Counted from the stretch's first letter, positions 12,626 through 25,629 are shown. The stretch is DNA of 64,000 bases from Phytophthora hibernalis (GCA_012656075.1 JAAKBF010000229.1:1-64000), one strand, 5' to 3'. Notes: generated from the letters alone by a model not told the origin. A program made the numbers and translations.

Positions 12626-12951
12626 TTGCACGGACACACAACCCACCCATGCACAACACAACGCTGCGCACACGCAAACCACATACAACCGCCGACGCAG
12701 CGCACTACACGCTCCTCGTCGGTCCTTCGCTCGATTCCATCCGACCACCACAGGCGACGCACCGTCCAAAACGAGCACACCAAGGTCGGCCTCGAAAGGC
12801 AGTCATTCGGGCCCGACACAAGGCACATGGTTGCCGACACAGTCGCCACGCGGCTAGCCTGGCGCGATGACTACGTCTTGCCGCCAGCAGACGCCGCGAA
12901 ACACGTGATTCAGTACGTTGGCAAAAGCAGAGGCGAGGCAGCATAAGAGAA

Positions 12952-13021
12952 TGCGCCGTCCGGGAATCGAACCCGGGCATCTCGTTGGCAACGAGATATT
13001 TTACCACTAAACCAACGGCGC
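12952..13021 (-). tRNA. tRNA-Gly(GCC) copy 33, short variable region
   Basis: One G shorter in the variable region; stems intact. Confidence 0.88.
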
Positions 13022-13340
13022 TTGCACGGACACACAACCCACCCATGCACAACACAACGCTGCGCACACGCAAACCACATACAACCGCCGACGCAGCGCA
13101 CTACGCTCCTCGTCGGTCCTTCGCTCGATTCCATCCGACCACCACAGGCGACGCACCGTCAAAACGAGCACACCAAGGTCGGCCTCGAAAGGCAGTCATT
13201 CGGGCCCGACACAAGGCACATGGTTGCCGACACAGTCGCCACGCGGCCTGGCGCGATGACTACGTCTTGCCGCCAGCAGACGCCGCGAAACACGTGATTC
13301 AGTACGTTGGCAAAAGCAGAGGCGAGGCAGCATAAGAGAA

Positions 13341-13410
13341 TGCGCCGTCCGGGAATCGAACCCGGGCATCTCGTTGGCAACGAGATATTTTACCACTAAA
13401 CCAACGGCGC
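13341..13410 (-). tRNA. tRNA-Gly(GCC) copy 34, short variable region
   Basis: One G shorter in the variable region; the spacer to its left also lost several bases near 13,248. Confidence 0.88.
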
Positions 13411-13735
13411 TTGCACGGACACACAACCCACCCATGCACAACACAACGCTGCGCACACGCAAACCACATACAACCGCCGACGCAGCGCACTACACGCTCC
13501 TCGTCGGTCCTTCGCTCGATTCCATCCGACCACCACAGGCGACGCACCGTCAAAACGAGCACACCAAGGTCGGCCTCGAAAGGCAGTCATTCGGGCCCGA
13601 CACAAGGCACATGGTTGCCGACACAGTCGCCACGCGGCTAGCCTGGCGCGATGACTACGTCTTGCCGCCAGCAGACGCCGCGAAACACGTGATTCAGTAC
13701 GTTGGCAAAAGCAGAGGCGAGGCAGCATAAGAGAA

Positions 13736-13805
13736 TGCGCCGTCCGGGAATCGAACCCGGGCATCTCGTTGGCAACGAGATATTTTACCACTAAACCAAC
13801 GGCGC
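13736..13805 (-). tRNA. tRNA-Gly(GCC) copy 35, short variable region
   Basis: One G shorter in the variable region; stems intact. Confidence 0.88.
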
Positions 13806-14129
13806 TTGCACGGACACACAACCCACCCATGCACAACACAACGCTGCGCACACAAACCACATACAACCGCCGACGCAGCGCACTACACGCTCCTCGTCGG
13901 TCCTTCGCTCGATTCCATCCGACCACCACAGGCGACGCACCGTCCAAAACGAGCACACCAAGGTCGGCCTCGAAAGGCAGTCATTCGGGCCCGACACAAG
14001 GCACATGGTTGCCGACACAGTCGCCACGCGGCTAGCCTGGCGCGATGACTACGTCTTGCCGCCAGCAGACGCCGCGAAACACGTGATTCAGTACGTTGGC
14101 AAAAGCAGAGGCGAGGCAGCATAAGAGAA

Positions 14130-14200
14130 TGCGCCGTCCGGGAATCGAACCCGGGGCATCTCGTTGGCAACGAGATATTTTACCACTAAACCAACGGCGC
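14130..14200 (-). tRNA. tRNA-Gly(GCC) copy 36
   Basis: Consensus copy; starts a run of units at exactly 397-bp spacing. Confidence 0.95.
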
Positions 14201-14526
14201 TTGCACGGACACACAACCCACCCATGCACAACACAACGCTGCGCACACGCAAACCACATACAACCGCCGACGCAGCGCACTACACGCTCCTCGTCGGTCC
14301 TTCGCTCGATTCCATCCGACCACCACAGGCGACGCACCGTCCAAAACGAGCACACCAAGGTCGGCCTCGAAAGGCAGTCATTCGGGCCCGACACAAGGCA
14401 CATGGTTGCCGACACAGTCGCCACGCGGCTAGCCTGGCGCGATGACTACGTCTTGCCGCCAGCAGACGCCGCGAAACACGTGATTCAGTACGTTGGCAAA
14501 AGCAGAGGCGAGGCAGCATAAGAGAA

Positions 14527-14597
14527 TGCGCCGTCCGGGAATCGAACCCGGGGCATCTCGTTGGCAACGAGATATTTTACCACTAAACCAACGGCGC
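14527..14597 (-). tRNA. tRNA-Gly(GCC) copy 37
   Basis: Consensus copy. Confidence 0.95.
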
Positions 14598-14923
14598 TTG
14601 CACGGACACACAACCCACCCATGCACAACACAACGCTGCGCACACGCAAACCACATACAACCGCCGACGCAGCGCACTACACGCTCCTCGTCGGTCCTTC
14701 GCTCGATTCCATCCGACCACCACAGGCGACGCACCGTCCAAAACGAGCACACCAAGGTCGGCCTCGAAAGGCAGTCATTCGGGCCCGACACAAGGCACAT
14801 GGTTGCCGACACAGTCGCCACGCGGCTAGCCTGGCGCGATGACTACGTCTTGCCGCCAGCAGACGCCGCGAAACACGTGATTCAGTACGTTGGCAAAAGC
14901 AGAGGCGAGGCAGCATAAGAGAA

Positions 14924-14994
14924 TGCGCCGTCCGGGAATCGAACCCGGGGCATCTCGTTGGCAACGAGATATTTTACCACTAAACCAACGGCGC
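14924..14994 (-). tRNA. tRNA-Gly(GCC) copy 38
   Basis: Consensus copy. Confidence 0.95.
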
Positions 14995-15320
14995 TTGCAC
15001 GGACACACAACCCACCCATGCACAACACAACGCTGCGCACACGCAAACCACATACAACCGCCGACGCAGCGCACTACACGCTCCTCGTCGGTCCTTCGCT
15101 CGATTCCATCCGACCACCACAGGCGACGCACCGTCCAAAACGAGCACACCAAGGTCGGCCTCGAAAGGCAGTCATTCGGGCCCGACACAAGGCACATGGT
15201 TGCCGACACAGTCGCCACGCGGCTAGCCTGGCGCGATGACTACGTCTTGCCGCCAGCAGACGCCGCGAAACACGTGATTCAGTACGTTGGCAAAAGCAGA
15301 GGCGAGGCAGCATAAGAGAA

Positions 15321-15391
15321 TGCGCCGTCCGGGAATCGAACCCGGGGCATCTCGTTGGCAACGAGATATTTTACCACTAAACCAACGGCGC
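15321..15391 (-). tRNA. tRNA-Gly(GCC) copy 39
   Basis: Consensus copy. Confidence 0.95.
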
Positions 15392-15717
15392 TTGCACGGA
15401 CACACAACCCACCCATGCACAACACAACGCTGCGCACACGCAAACCACATACAACCGCCGACGCAGCGCACTACACGCTCCTCGTCGGTCCTTCGCTCGA
15501 TTCCATCCGACCACCACAGGCGACGCACCGTCCAAAACGAGCACACCAAGGTCGGCCTCGAAAGGCAGTCATTCGGGCCCGACACAAGGCACATGGTTGC
15601 CGACACAGTCGCCACGCGGCTAGCCTGGCGCGATGACTACGTCTTGCCGCCAGCAGACGCCGCGAAACACGTGATTCAGTACGTTGGCAAAAGCAGAGGC
15701 GAGGCAGCATAAGAGAA

Positions 15718-15788
15718 TGCGCCGTCCGGGAATCGAACCCGGGGCATCTCGTTGGCAACGAGATATTTTACCACTAAACCAACGGCGC
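15718..15788 (-). tRNA. tRNA-Gly(GCC) copy 40
   Basis: Consensus copy. Confidence 0.95.
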
Positions 15789-16114
15789 TTGCACGGACAC
15801 ACAACCCACCCATGCACAACACAACGCTGCGCACACGCAAACCACATACAACCGCCGACGCAGCGCACTACACGCTCCTCGTCGGTCCTTCGCTCGATTC
15901 CATCCGACCACCACAGGCGACGCACCGTCCAAAACGAGCACACCAAGGTCGGCCTCGAAAGGCAGTCATTCGGGCCCGACACAAGGCACATGGTTGCCGA
16001 CACAGTCGCCACGCGGCTAGCCTGGCGCGATGACTACGTCTTGCCGCCAGCAGACGCCGCGAAACACGTGATTCAGTACGTTGGCAAAAGCAGAGGCGAG
16101 GCAGCATAAGAGAA

Positions 16115-16185
16115 TGCGCCGTCCGGGAATCGAACCCGGGGCATCTCGTTGGCAACGAGATATTTTACCACTAAACCAACGGCGC
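16115..16185 (-). tRNA. tRNA-Gly(GCC) copy 41
   Basis: Consensus copy. Confidence 0.95.
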
Positions 16186-16511
16186 TTGCACGGACACACA
16201 ACCCACCCATGCACAACACAACGCTGCGCACACGCAAACCACATACAACCGCCGACGCAGCGCACTACACGCTCCTCGTCGGTCCTTCGCTCGATTCCAT
16301 CCGACCACCACAGGCGACGCACCGTCCAAAACGAGCACACCAAGGTCGGCCTCGAAAGGCAGTCATTCGGGCCCGACACAAGGCACATGGTTGCCGACAC
16401 AGTCGCCACGCGGCTAGCCTGGCGCGATGACTACGTCTTGCCGCCAGCAGACGCCGCGAAACACGTGATTCAGTACGTTGGCAAAAGCAGAGGCGAGGCA
16501 GCATAAGAGAA

Positions 16512-16582
16512 TGCGCCGTCCGGGAATCGAACCCGGGGCATCTCGTTGGCAACGAGATATTTTACCACTAAACCAACGGCGC
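16512..16582 (-). tRNA. tRNA-Gly(GCC) copy 42
   Basis: Consensus copy; the next spacer is two bases short. Confidence 0.95.
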
Positions 16583-16906
16583 TTGCACGGACACACAACC
16601 CACCCATGCACAACACAACGCTGCGCACACGCAAACCACATACAACCGCCGACGCAGCGCACTACGCTCCTCGTCGGTCCTTCGCTCGATTCCATCCGAC
16701 CACCACAGGCGACGCACCGTCCAAAACGAGCACACCAAGGTCGGCCTCGAAAGGCAGTCATTCGGGCCCGACACAAGGCACATGGTTGCCGACACAGTCG
16801 CCACGCGGCTAGCCTGGCGCGATGACTACGTCTTGCCGCCAGCAGACGCCGCGAAACACGTGATTCAGTACGTTGGCAAAAGCAGAGGCGAGGCAGCATA
16901 AGAGAA

Positions 16907-16977
16907 TGCGCCGTCCGGGAATCGAACCCGGGGCATCTCGTTGGCAACGAGATATTTTACCACTAAACCAACGGCGC
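16907..16977 (-). tRNA. tRNA-Gly(GCC) copy 43
   Basis: Consensus copy. Confidence 0.95.
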
Positions 16978-17303
16978 TTGCACGGACACACAACCCACCC
17001 ATGCACAACACAACGCTGCGCACACGCAAACCACATACAACCGCCGACGCAGCGCACTACACGCTCCTCGTCGGTCCTTCGCTCGATTCCATCCGACCAC
17101 CACAGGCGACGCACCGTCCAAAACGAGCACACCAAGGTCGGCCTCGAAAGGCAGTCATTCGGGCCCGACACAAGGCACATGGTTGCCGACACAGTCGCCA
17201 CGCGGCTAGCCTGGCGCGATGACTACGTCTTGCCGCCAGCAGACGCCGCGAAACACGTGATTCAGTACGTTGGCAAAAGCAGAGGCGAGGCAGCATAAGA
17301 GAA

Positions 17304-17369
17304 TGCGCCGTCCGGGAATCGAACCCATCTCGTTGGCAACGAGATATTTTACCACTAAACCAACGGCGC
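17304..17369 (-). pseudogene. tRNA-Gly(GCC) copy 44, deleted variable region
   Basis: Five bases are missing between the T-stem and anticodon stem, removing the variable region and part of the T-stem. It is the most damaged copy in the otherwise uniform core. Confidence 0.75.
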
Positions 17370-17695
17370 TTGCACGGACACACAACCCACCCATGCACAA
17401 CACAACGCTGCGCACACGCAAACCACATACAACCGCCGACGCAGCGCACTACACGCTCCTCGTCGGTCCTTCGCTCGATTCCATCCGACCACCACAGGCG
17501 ACGCACCGTCCAAAACGAGCACACCAAGGTCGGCCTCGAAAGGCAGTCATTCGGGCCCGACACAAGGCACATGGTTGCCGACACAGTCGCCACGCGGCTA
17601 GCCTGGCGCGATGACTACGTCTTGCCGCCAGCAGACGCCGCGAAACACGTGATTCAGTACGTTGGCAAAAGCAGAGGCGAGGCAGCATAAGAGAA

Positions 17696-17765
17696 TGCGC
17701 CGTCCGGGAATCGAACCCGGGCATCTCGTTGGCAACGAGATATTTTACCACTAAACCAACGGCGC
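17696..17765 (-). tRNA. tRNA-Gly(GCC) copy 45, short variable region
   Basis: One G shorter in the variable region; stems intact. Confidence 0.88.
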
Positions 17766-18089
17766 TTGCACGGACACACAACCCACCCATGCACAACACA
17801 ACGCTGCGCACACGCAAACCACATACAACCGCCGACGCAGCGCACTACGCTCCTCGTCGGTCCTTCGCTCGATTCCATCCGACCACCACAGGCGACGCAC
17901 CGTCCAAAACGAGCACACCAAGGTCGGCCTCGAAAGGCAGTCATTCGGGCCCGACACAAGGCACATGGTTGCCGACACAGTCGCCACGCGGCTAGCCTGG
18001 CGCGATGACTACGTCTTGCCGCCAGCAGACGCCGCGAAACACGTGATTCAGTACGTTGGCAAAAGCAGAGGCGAGGCAGCATAAGAGAA

Positions 18090-18160
18090 TGCGCCGTCCG
18101 GGAATCGAACCCGGGGCATCTCGTTGGCAACGAGATATTTTACCACTAAACCAACGGCGC
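18090..18160 (-). tRNA. tRNA-Gly(GCC) copy 46
   Basis: Consensus copy. Confidence 0.95.
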
Positions 18161-18486
18161 TTGCACGGACACACAACCCACCCATGCACAACACAACGCT
18201 GCGCACACGCAAACCACATACAACCGCCGACGCAGCGCACTACACGCTCCTCGTCGGTCCTTCGCTCGATTCCATCCGACCACCACAGGCGACGCACCGT
18301 CCAAAACGAGCACACCAAGGTCGGCCTCGAAAGGCAGTCATTCGGGCCCGACACAAGGCACATGGTTGCCGACACAGTCGCCACGCGGCTAGCCTGGCGC
18401 GATGACTACGTCTTGCCGCCAGCAGACGCCGCGAAACACGTGATTCAGTACGTTGGCAAAAGCAGAGGCGAGGCAGCATAAGAGAA

Positions 18487-18557
18487 TGCGCCGTCCGGGA
18501 ATCGAACCCGGGGCATCTCGTTGGCAACGAGATATTTTACCACTAAACCAACGGCGC
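18487..18557 (-). tRNA. tRNA-Gly(GCC) copy 47
   Basis: Consensus copy. Confidence 0.95.
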
Positions 18558-18883
18558 TTGCACGGACACACAACCCACCCATGCACAACACAACGCTGCG
18601 CACACGCAAACCACATACAACCGCCGACGCAGCGCACTACACGCTCCTCGTCGGTCCTTCGCTCGATTCCATCCGACCACCACAGGCGACGCACCGTCCA
18701 AAACGAGCACACCAAGGTCGGCCTCGAAAGGCAGTCATTCGGGCCCGACACAAGGCACATGGTTGCCGACACAGTCGCCACGCGGCTAGCCTGGCGCGAT
18801 GACTACGTCTTGCCGCCAGCAGACGCCGCGAAACACGTGATTCAGTACGTTGGCAAAAGCAGAGGCGAGGCAGCATAAGAGAA

Positions 18884-18954
18884 TGCGCCGTCCGGGAATC
18901 GAACCCGGGGCATCTCGTTGGCAACGAGATATTTTACCACTAAACCAACGGCGC
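18884..18954 (-). tRNA. tRNA-Gly(GCC) copy 48
   Basis: Consensus copy. Confidence 0.95.
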
Positions 18955-19280
18955 TTGCACGGACACACAACCCACCCATGCACAACACAACGCTGCGCAC
19001 ACGCAAACCACATACAACCGCCGACGCAGCGCACTACACGCTCCTCGTCGGTCCTTCGCTCGATTCCATCCGACCACCACAGGCGACGCACCGTCCAAAA
19101 CGAGCACACCAAGGTCGGCCTCGAAAGGCAGTCATTCGGGCCCGACACAAGGCACATGGTTGCCGACACAGTCGCCACGCGGCTAGCCTGGCGCGATGAC
19201 TACGTCTTGCCGCCAGCAGACGCCGCGAAACACGTGATTCAGTACGTTGGCAAAAGCAGAGGCGAGGCAGCATAAGAGAA

Positions 19281-19351
19281 TGCGCCGTCCGGGAATCGAA
19301 CCCGGGGCATCTCGTTGGCAACGAGATATTTTACCACTAAACCAACGGCGC
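19281..19351 (-). tRNA. tRNA-Gly(GCC) copy 49
   Basis: Consensus copy. Confidence 0.95.
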
Positions 19352-19677
19352 TTGCACGGACACACAACCCACCCATGCACAACACAACGCTGCGCACACG
19401 CAAACCACATACAACCGCCGACGCAGCGCACTACACGCTCCTCGTCGGTCCTTCGCTCGATTCCATCCGACCACCACAGGCGACGCACCGTCCAAAACGA
19501 GCACACCAAGGTCGGCCTCGAAAGGCAGTCATTCGGGCCCGACACAAGGCACATGGTTGCCGACACAGTCGCCACGCGGCTAGCCTGGCGCGATGACTAC
19601 GTCTTGCCGCCAGCAGACGCCGCGAAACACGTGATTCAGTACGTTGGCAAAAGCAGAGGCGAGGCAGCATAAGAGAA

Positions 19678-19748
19678 TGCGCCGTCCGGGAATCGAACCC
19701 GGGGCATCTCGTTGGCAACGAGATATTTTACCACTAAACCAACGGCGC
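19678..19748 (-). tRNA. tRNA-Gly(GCC) copy 50
   Basis: Consensus copy. Confidence 0.95.
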
Positions 19749-20074
19749 TTGCACGGACACACAACCCACCCATGCACAACACAACGCTGCGCACACGCAA
19801 ACCACATACAACCGCCGACGCAGCGCACTACACGCTCCTCGTCGGTCCTTCGCTCGATTCCATCCGACCACCACAGGCGACGCACCGTCCAAAACGAGCA
19901 CACCAAGGTCGGCCTCGAAAGGCAGTCATTCGGGCCCGACACAAGGCACATGGTTGCCGACACAGTCGCCACGCGGCTAGCCTGGCGCGATGACTACGTC
20001 TTGCCGCCAGCAGACGCCGCGAAACACGTGATTCAGTACGTTGGCAAAAGCAGAGGCGAGGCAGCATAAGAGAA

Positions 20075-20144
20075 TGCGCCGTCCGGGAATCGAACCCGGG
20101 CATCTCGTTGGCAACGAGATATTTTACCACTAAACCAACGGCGC
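20075..20144 (-). tRNA. tRNA-Gly(GCC) copy 51, short variable region
   Basis: One G shorter in the variable region; stems intact. Confidence 0.88.
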
Positions 20145-20470
20145 TTGCACGGACACACAACCCACCCATGCACAACACAACGCTGCGCACACGCAAACCA
20201 CATACAACCGCCGACGCAGCGCACTACACGCTCCTCGTCGGTCCTTCGCTCGATTCCATCCGACCACCACAGGCGACGCACCGTCCAAAACGAGCACACC
20301 AAGGTCGGCCTCGAAAGGCAGTCATTCGGGCCCGACACAAGGCACATGGTTGCCGACACAGTCGCCACGCGGCTAGCCTGGCGCGATGACTACGTCTTGC
20401 CGCCAGCAGACGCCGCGAAACACGTGATTCAGTACGTTGGCAAAAGCAGAGGCGAGGCAGCATAAGAGAA

Positions 20471-20541
20471 TGCGCCGTCCGGGAATCGAACCCGGGGCAT
20501 CTCGTTGGCAACGAGATATTTTACCACTAAACCAACGGCGC
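20471..20541 (-). tRNA. tRNA-Gly(GCC) copy 52
   Basis: Consensus copy. Confidence 0.95.
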
Positions 20542-20867
20542 TTGCACGGACACACAACCCACCCATGCACAACACAACGCTGCGCACACGCAAACCACAT
20601 ACAACCGCCGACGCAGCGCACTACACGCTCCTCGTCGGTCCTTCGCTCGATTCCATCCGACCACCACAGGCGACGCACCGTCCAAAACGAGCACACCAAG
20701 GTCGGCCTCGAAAGGCAGTCATTCGGGCCCGACACAAGGCACATGGTTGCCGACACAGTCGCCACGCGGCTAGCCTGGCGCGATGACTACGTCTTGCCGC
20801 CAGCAGACGCCGCGAAACACGTGATTCAGTACGTTGGCAAAAGCAGAGGCGAGGCAGCATAAGAGAA

Positions 20868-20937
20868 TGCGCCGTCCGGGAATCGAACCCGGGCATCTCG
20901 TTGGCAACGAGATATTTTACCACTAAACCAACGGCGC
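20868..20937 (-). tRNA. tRNA-Gly(GCC) copy 53, short variable region
   Basis: One G shorter in the variable region; stems intact. Confidence 0.88.
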
Positions 20938-21263
20938 TTGCACGGACACACAACCCACCCATGCACAACACAACGCTGCGCACACGCAAACCACATACAA
21001 CCGCCGACGCAGCGCACTACACGCTCCTCGTCGGTCCTTCGCTCGATTCCATCCGACCACCACAGGCGACGCACCGTCCAAAACGAGCACACCAAGGTCG
21101 GCCTCGAAAGGCAGTCATTCGGGCCCGACACAAGGCACATGGTTGCCGACACAGTCGCCACGCGGCTAGCCTGGCGCGATGACTACGTCTTGCCGCCAGC
21201 AGACGCCGCGAAACACGTGATTCAGTACGTTGGCAAAAGCAGAGGCGAGGCAGCATAAGAGAA

Positions 21264-21334
21264 TGCGCCGTCCGGGAATCGAACCCGGGGCATCTCGTTG
21301 GCAACGAGATATTTTACCACTAAACCAACGGCGC
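21264..21334 (-). tRNA. tRNA-Gly(GCC) copy 54
   Basis: Consensus copy; first of eleven consensus copies in a row. Confidence 0.95.
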
Positions 21335-21660
21335 TTGCACGGACACACAACCCACCCATGCACAACACAACGCTGCGCACACGCAAACCACATACAACCG
21401 CCGACGCAGCGCACTACACGCTCCTCGTCGGTCCTTCGCTCGATTCCATCCGACCACCACAGGCGACGCACCGTCCAAAACGAGCACACCAAGGTCGGCC
21501 TCGAAAGGCAGTCATTCGGGCCCGACACAAGGCACATGGTTGCCGACACAGTCGCCACGCGGCTAGCCTGGCGCGATGACTACGTCTTGCCGCCAGCAGA
21601 CGCCGCGAAACACGTGATTCAGTACGTTGGCAAAAGCAGAGGCGAGGCAGCATAAGAGAA

Positions 21661-21731
21661 TGCGCCGTCCGGGAATCGAACCCGGGGCATCTCGTTGGCA
21701 ACGAGATATTTTACCACTAAACCAACGGCGC
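21661..21731 (-). tRNA. tRNA-Gly(GCC) copy 55
   Basis: Consensus copy. Confidence 0.95.
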
Positions 21732-22057
21732 TTGCACGGACACACAACCCACCCATGCACAACACAACGCTGCGCACACGCAAACCACATACAACCGCCG
21801 ACGCAGCGCACTACACGCTCCTCGTCGGTCCTTCGCTCGATTCCATCCGACCACCACAGGCGACGCACCGTCCAAAACGAGCACACCAAGGTCGGCCTCG
21901 AAAGGCAGTCATTCGGGCCCGACACAAGGCACATGGTTGCCGACACAGTCGCCACGCGGCTAGCCTGGCGCGATGACTACGTCTTGCCGCCAGCAGACGC
22001 CGCGAAACACGTGATTCAGTACGTTGGCAAAAGCAGAGGCGAGGCAGCATAAGAGAA

Positions 22058-22128
22058 TGCGCCGTCCGGGAATCGAACCCGGGGCATCTCGTTGGCAACG
22101 AGATATTTTACCACTAAACCAACGGCGC
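22058..22128 (-). tRNA. tRNA-Gly(GCC) copy 56
   Basis: Consensus copy. Confidence 0.95.
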
Positions 22129-22454
22129 TTGCACGGACACACAACCCACCCATGCACAACACAACGCTGCGCACACGCAAACCACATACAACCGCCGACG
22201 CAGCGCACTACACGCTCCTCGTCGGTCCTTCGCTCGATTCCATCCGACCACCACAGGCGACGCACCGTCCAAAACGAGCACACCAAGGTCGGCCTCGAAA
22301 GGCAGTCATTCGGGCCCGACACAAGGCACATGGTTGCCGACACAGTCGCCACGCGGCTAGCCTGGCGCGATGACTACGTCTTGCCGCCAGCAGACGCCGC
22401 GAAACACGTGATTCAGTACGTTGGCAAAAGCAGAGGCGAGGCAGCATAAGAGAA

Positions 22455-22525
22455 TGCGCCGTCCGGGAATCGAACCCGGGGCATCTCGTTGGCAACGAGA
22501 TATTTTACCACTAAACCAACGGCGC
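22455..22525 (-). tRNA. tRNA-Gly(GCC) copy 57
   Basis: Consensus copy. Confidence 0.95.
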
Positions 22526-22851
22526 TTGCACGGACACACAACCCACCCATGCACAACACAACGCTGCGCACACGCAAACCACATACAACCGCCGACGCAG
22601 CGCACTACACGCTCCTCGTCGGTCCTTCGCTCGATTCCATCCGACCACCACAGGCGACGCACCGTCCAAAACGAGCACACCAAGGTCGGCCTCGAAAGGC
22701 AGTCATTCGGGCCCGACACAAGGCACATGGTTGCCGACACAGTCGCCACGCGGCTAGCCTGGCGCGATGACTACGTCTTGCCGCCAGCAGACGCCGCGAA
22801 ACACGTGATTCAGTACGTTGGCAAAAGCAGAGGCGAGGCAGCATAAGAGAA

Positions 22852-22922
22852 TGCGCCGTCCGGGAATCGAACCCGGGGCATCTCGTTGGCAACGAGATAT
22901 TTTACCACTAAACCAACGGCGC
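22852..22922 (-). tRNA. tRNA-Gly(GCC) copy 58
   Basis: Consensus copy. Confidence 0.95.
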
Positions 22923-23248
22923 TTGCACGGACACACAACCCACCCATGCACAACACAACGCTGCGCACACGCAAACCACATACAACCGCCGACGCAGCGC
23001 ACTACACGCTCCTCGTCGGTCCTTCGCTCGATTCCATCCGACCACCACAGGCGACGCACCGTCCAAAACGAGCACACCAAGGTCGGCCTCGAAAGGCAGT
23101 CATTCGGGCCCGACACAAGGCACATGGTTGCCGACACAGTCGCCACGCGGCTAGCCTGGCGCGATGACTACGTCTTGCCGCCAGCAGACGCCGCGAAACA
23201 CGTGATTCAGTACGTTGGCAAAAGCAGAGGCGAGGCAGCATAAGAGAA

Positions 23249-23319
23249 TGCGCCGTCCGGGAATCGAACCCGGGGCATCTCGTTGGCAACGAGATATTTT
23301 ACCACTAAACCAACGGCGC
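23249..23319 (-). tRNA. tRNA-Gly(GCC) copy 59
   Basis: Consensus copy; the next spacer is one C shorter. Confidence 0.95.
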
Positions 23320-23644
23320 TTGCACGGACACACAACCCACCCATGCACAACACAACGCTGCGCACACGCAAACCACATACAACCGCCGACGCAGCGCACT
23401 ACACGCTCCTCGTCGGTCCTTCGCTCGATTCCATCCGACCACCACAGGCGACGCACCGTCAAAACGAGCACACCAAGGTCGGCCTCGAAAGGCAGTCATT
23501 CGGGCCCGACACAAGGCACATGGTTGCCGACACAGTCGCCACGCGGCTAGCCTGGCGCGATGACTACGTCTTGCCGCCAGCAGACGCCGCGAAACACGTG
23601 ATTCAGTACGTTGGCAAAAGCAGAGGCGAGGCAGCATAAGAGAA

Positions 23645-23715
23645 TGCGCCGTCCGGGAATCGAACCCGGGGCATCTCGTTGGCAACGAGATATTTTACCA
23701 CTAAACCAACGGCGC
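23645..23715 (-). tRNA. tRNA-Gly(GCC) copy 60
   Basis: Consensus copy. Confidence 0.95.
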
Positions 23716-24041
23716 TTGCACGGACACACAACCCACCCATGCACAACACAACGCTGCGCACACGCAAACCACATACAACCGCCGACGCAGCGCACTACAC
23801 GCTCCTCGTCGGTCCTTCGCTCGATTCCATCCGACCACCACAGGCGACGCACCGTCCAAAACGAGCACACCAAGGTCGGCCTCGAAAGGCAGTCATTCGG
23901 GCCCGACACAAGGCACATGGTTGCCGACACAGTCGCCACGCGGCTAGCCTGGCGCGATGACTACGTCTTGCCGCCAGCAGACGCCGCGAAACACGTGATT
24001 CAGTACGTTGGCAAAAGCAGAGGCGAGGCAGCATAAGAGAA

Positions 24042-24112
24042 TGCGCCGTCCGGGAATCGAACCCGGGGCATCTCGTTGGCAACGAGATATTTTACCACTA
24101 AACCAACGGCGC
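24042..24112 (-). tRNA. tRNA-Gly(GCC) copy 61
   Basis: Consensus copy. Confidence 0.95.
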
Positions 24113-24438
24113 TTGCACGGACACACAACCCACCCATGCACAACACAACGCTGCGCACACGCAAACCACATACAACCGCCGACGCAGCGCACTACACGCT
24201 CCTCGTCGGTCCTTCGCTCGATTCCATCCGACCACCACAGGCGACGCACCGTCCAAAACGAGCACACCAAGGTCGGCCTCGAAAGGCAGTCATTCGGGCC
24301 CGACACAAGGCACATGGTTGCCGACACAGTCGCCACGCGGCTAGCCTGGCGCGATGACTACGTCTTGCCGCCAGCAGACGCCGCGAAACACGTGATTCAG
24401 TACGTTGGCAAAAGCAGAGGCGAGGCAGCATAAGAGAA

Positions 24439-24509
24439 TGCGCCGTCCGGGAATCGAACCCGGGGCATCTCGTTGGCAACGAGATATTTTACCACTAAAC
24501 CAACGGCGC
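24439..24509 (-). tRNA. tRNA-Gly(GCC) copy 62
   Basis: Consensus copy. Confidence 0.95.
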
Positions 24510-24835
24510 TTGCACGGACACACAACCCACCCATGCACAACACAACGCTGCGCACACGCAAACCACATACAACCGCCGACGCAGCGCACTACACGCTCCT
24601 CGTCGGTCCTTCGCTCGATTCCATCCGACCACCACAGGCGACGCACCGTCCAAAACGAGCACACCAAGGTCGGCCTCGAAAGGCAGTCATTCGGGCCCGA
24701 CACAAGGCACATGGTTGCCGACACAGTCGCCACGCGGCTAGCCTGGCGCGATGACTACGTCTTGCCGCCAGCAGACGCCGCGAAACACGTGATTCAGTAC
24801 GTTGGCAAAAGCAGAGGCGAGGCAGCATAAGAGAA

Positions 24836-24906
24836 TGCGCCGTCCGGGAATCGAACCCGGGGCATCTCGTTGGCAACGAGATATTTTACCACTAAACCAA
24901 CGGCGC
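24836..24906 (-). tRNA. tRNA-Gly(GCC) copy 63
   Basis: Consensus copy. Confidence 0.95.
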
Positions 24907-25232
24907 TTGCACGGACACACAACCCACCCATGCACAACACAACGCTGCGCACACGCAAACCACATACAACCGCCGACGCAGCGCACTACACGCTCCTCGT
25001 CGGTCCTTCGCTCGATTCCATCCGACCACCACAGGCGACGCACCGTCCAAAACGAGCACACCAAGGTCGGCCTCGAAAGGCAGTCATTCGGGCCCGACAC
25101 AAGGCACATGGTTGCCGACACAGTCGCCACGCGGCTAGCCTGGCGCGATGACTACGTCTTGCCGCCAGCAGACGCCGCGAAACACGTGATTCAGTACGTT
25201 GGCAAAAGCAGAGGCGAGGCAGCATAAGAGAA

Positions 25233-25303
25233 TGCGCCGTCCGGGAATCGAACCCGGGGCATCTCGTTGGCAACGAGATATTTTACCACTAAACCAACGG
25301 CGC
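25233..25303 (-). tRNA. tRNA-Gly(GCC) copy 64
   Basis: Consensus copy; last of the uniform core. Confidence 0.95.
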
Positions 25304-25629
25304 TTGCACGGACACACAACCCACCCATGCACAACACAACGCTGCGCACACGCAAACCACATACAACCGCCGACGCAGCGCACTACACGCTCCTCGTCGG
25401 TCCTTCGCTCGATTCCATCCGACCACCACAGGCGACGCACCGTCCAAAACGAGCACACCAAGGTCGGCCTCGAAAGGCAGTCATTCGGGCCCGACACAAG
25501 GCACATGGTTGCCGACACAGTCGCCACGCGGCTAGCCTGGCGCGATGACTACGTCTTGCCGCCAGCAGACGCCGCGAAACACGTGATTCAGTACGTTGGC
25601 AAAAGCAGAGGCGAGGCAGCATAAGAGAA

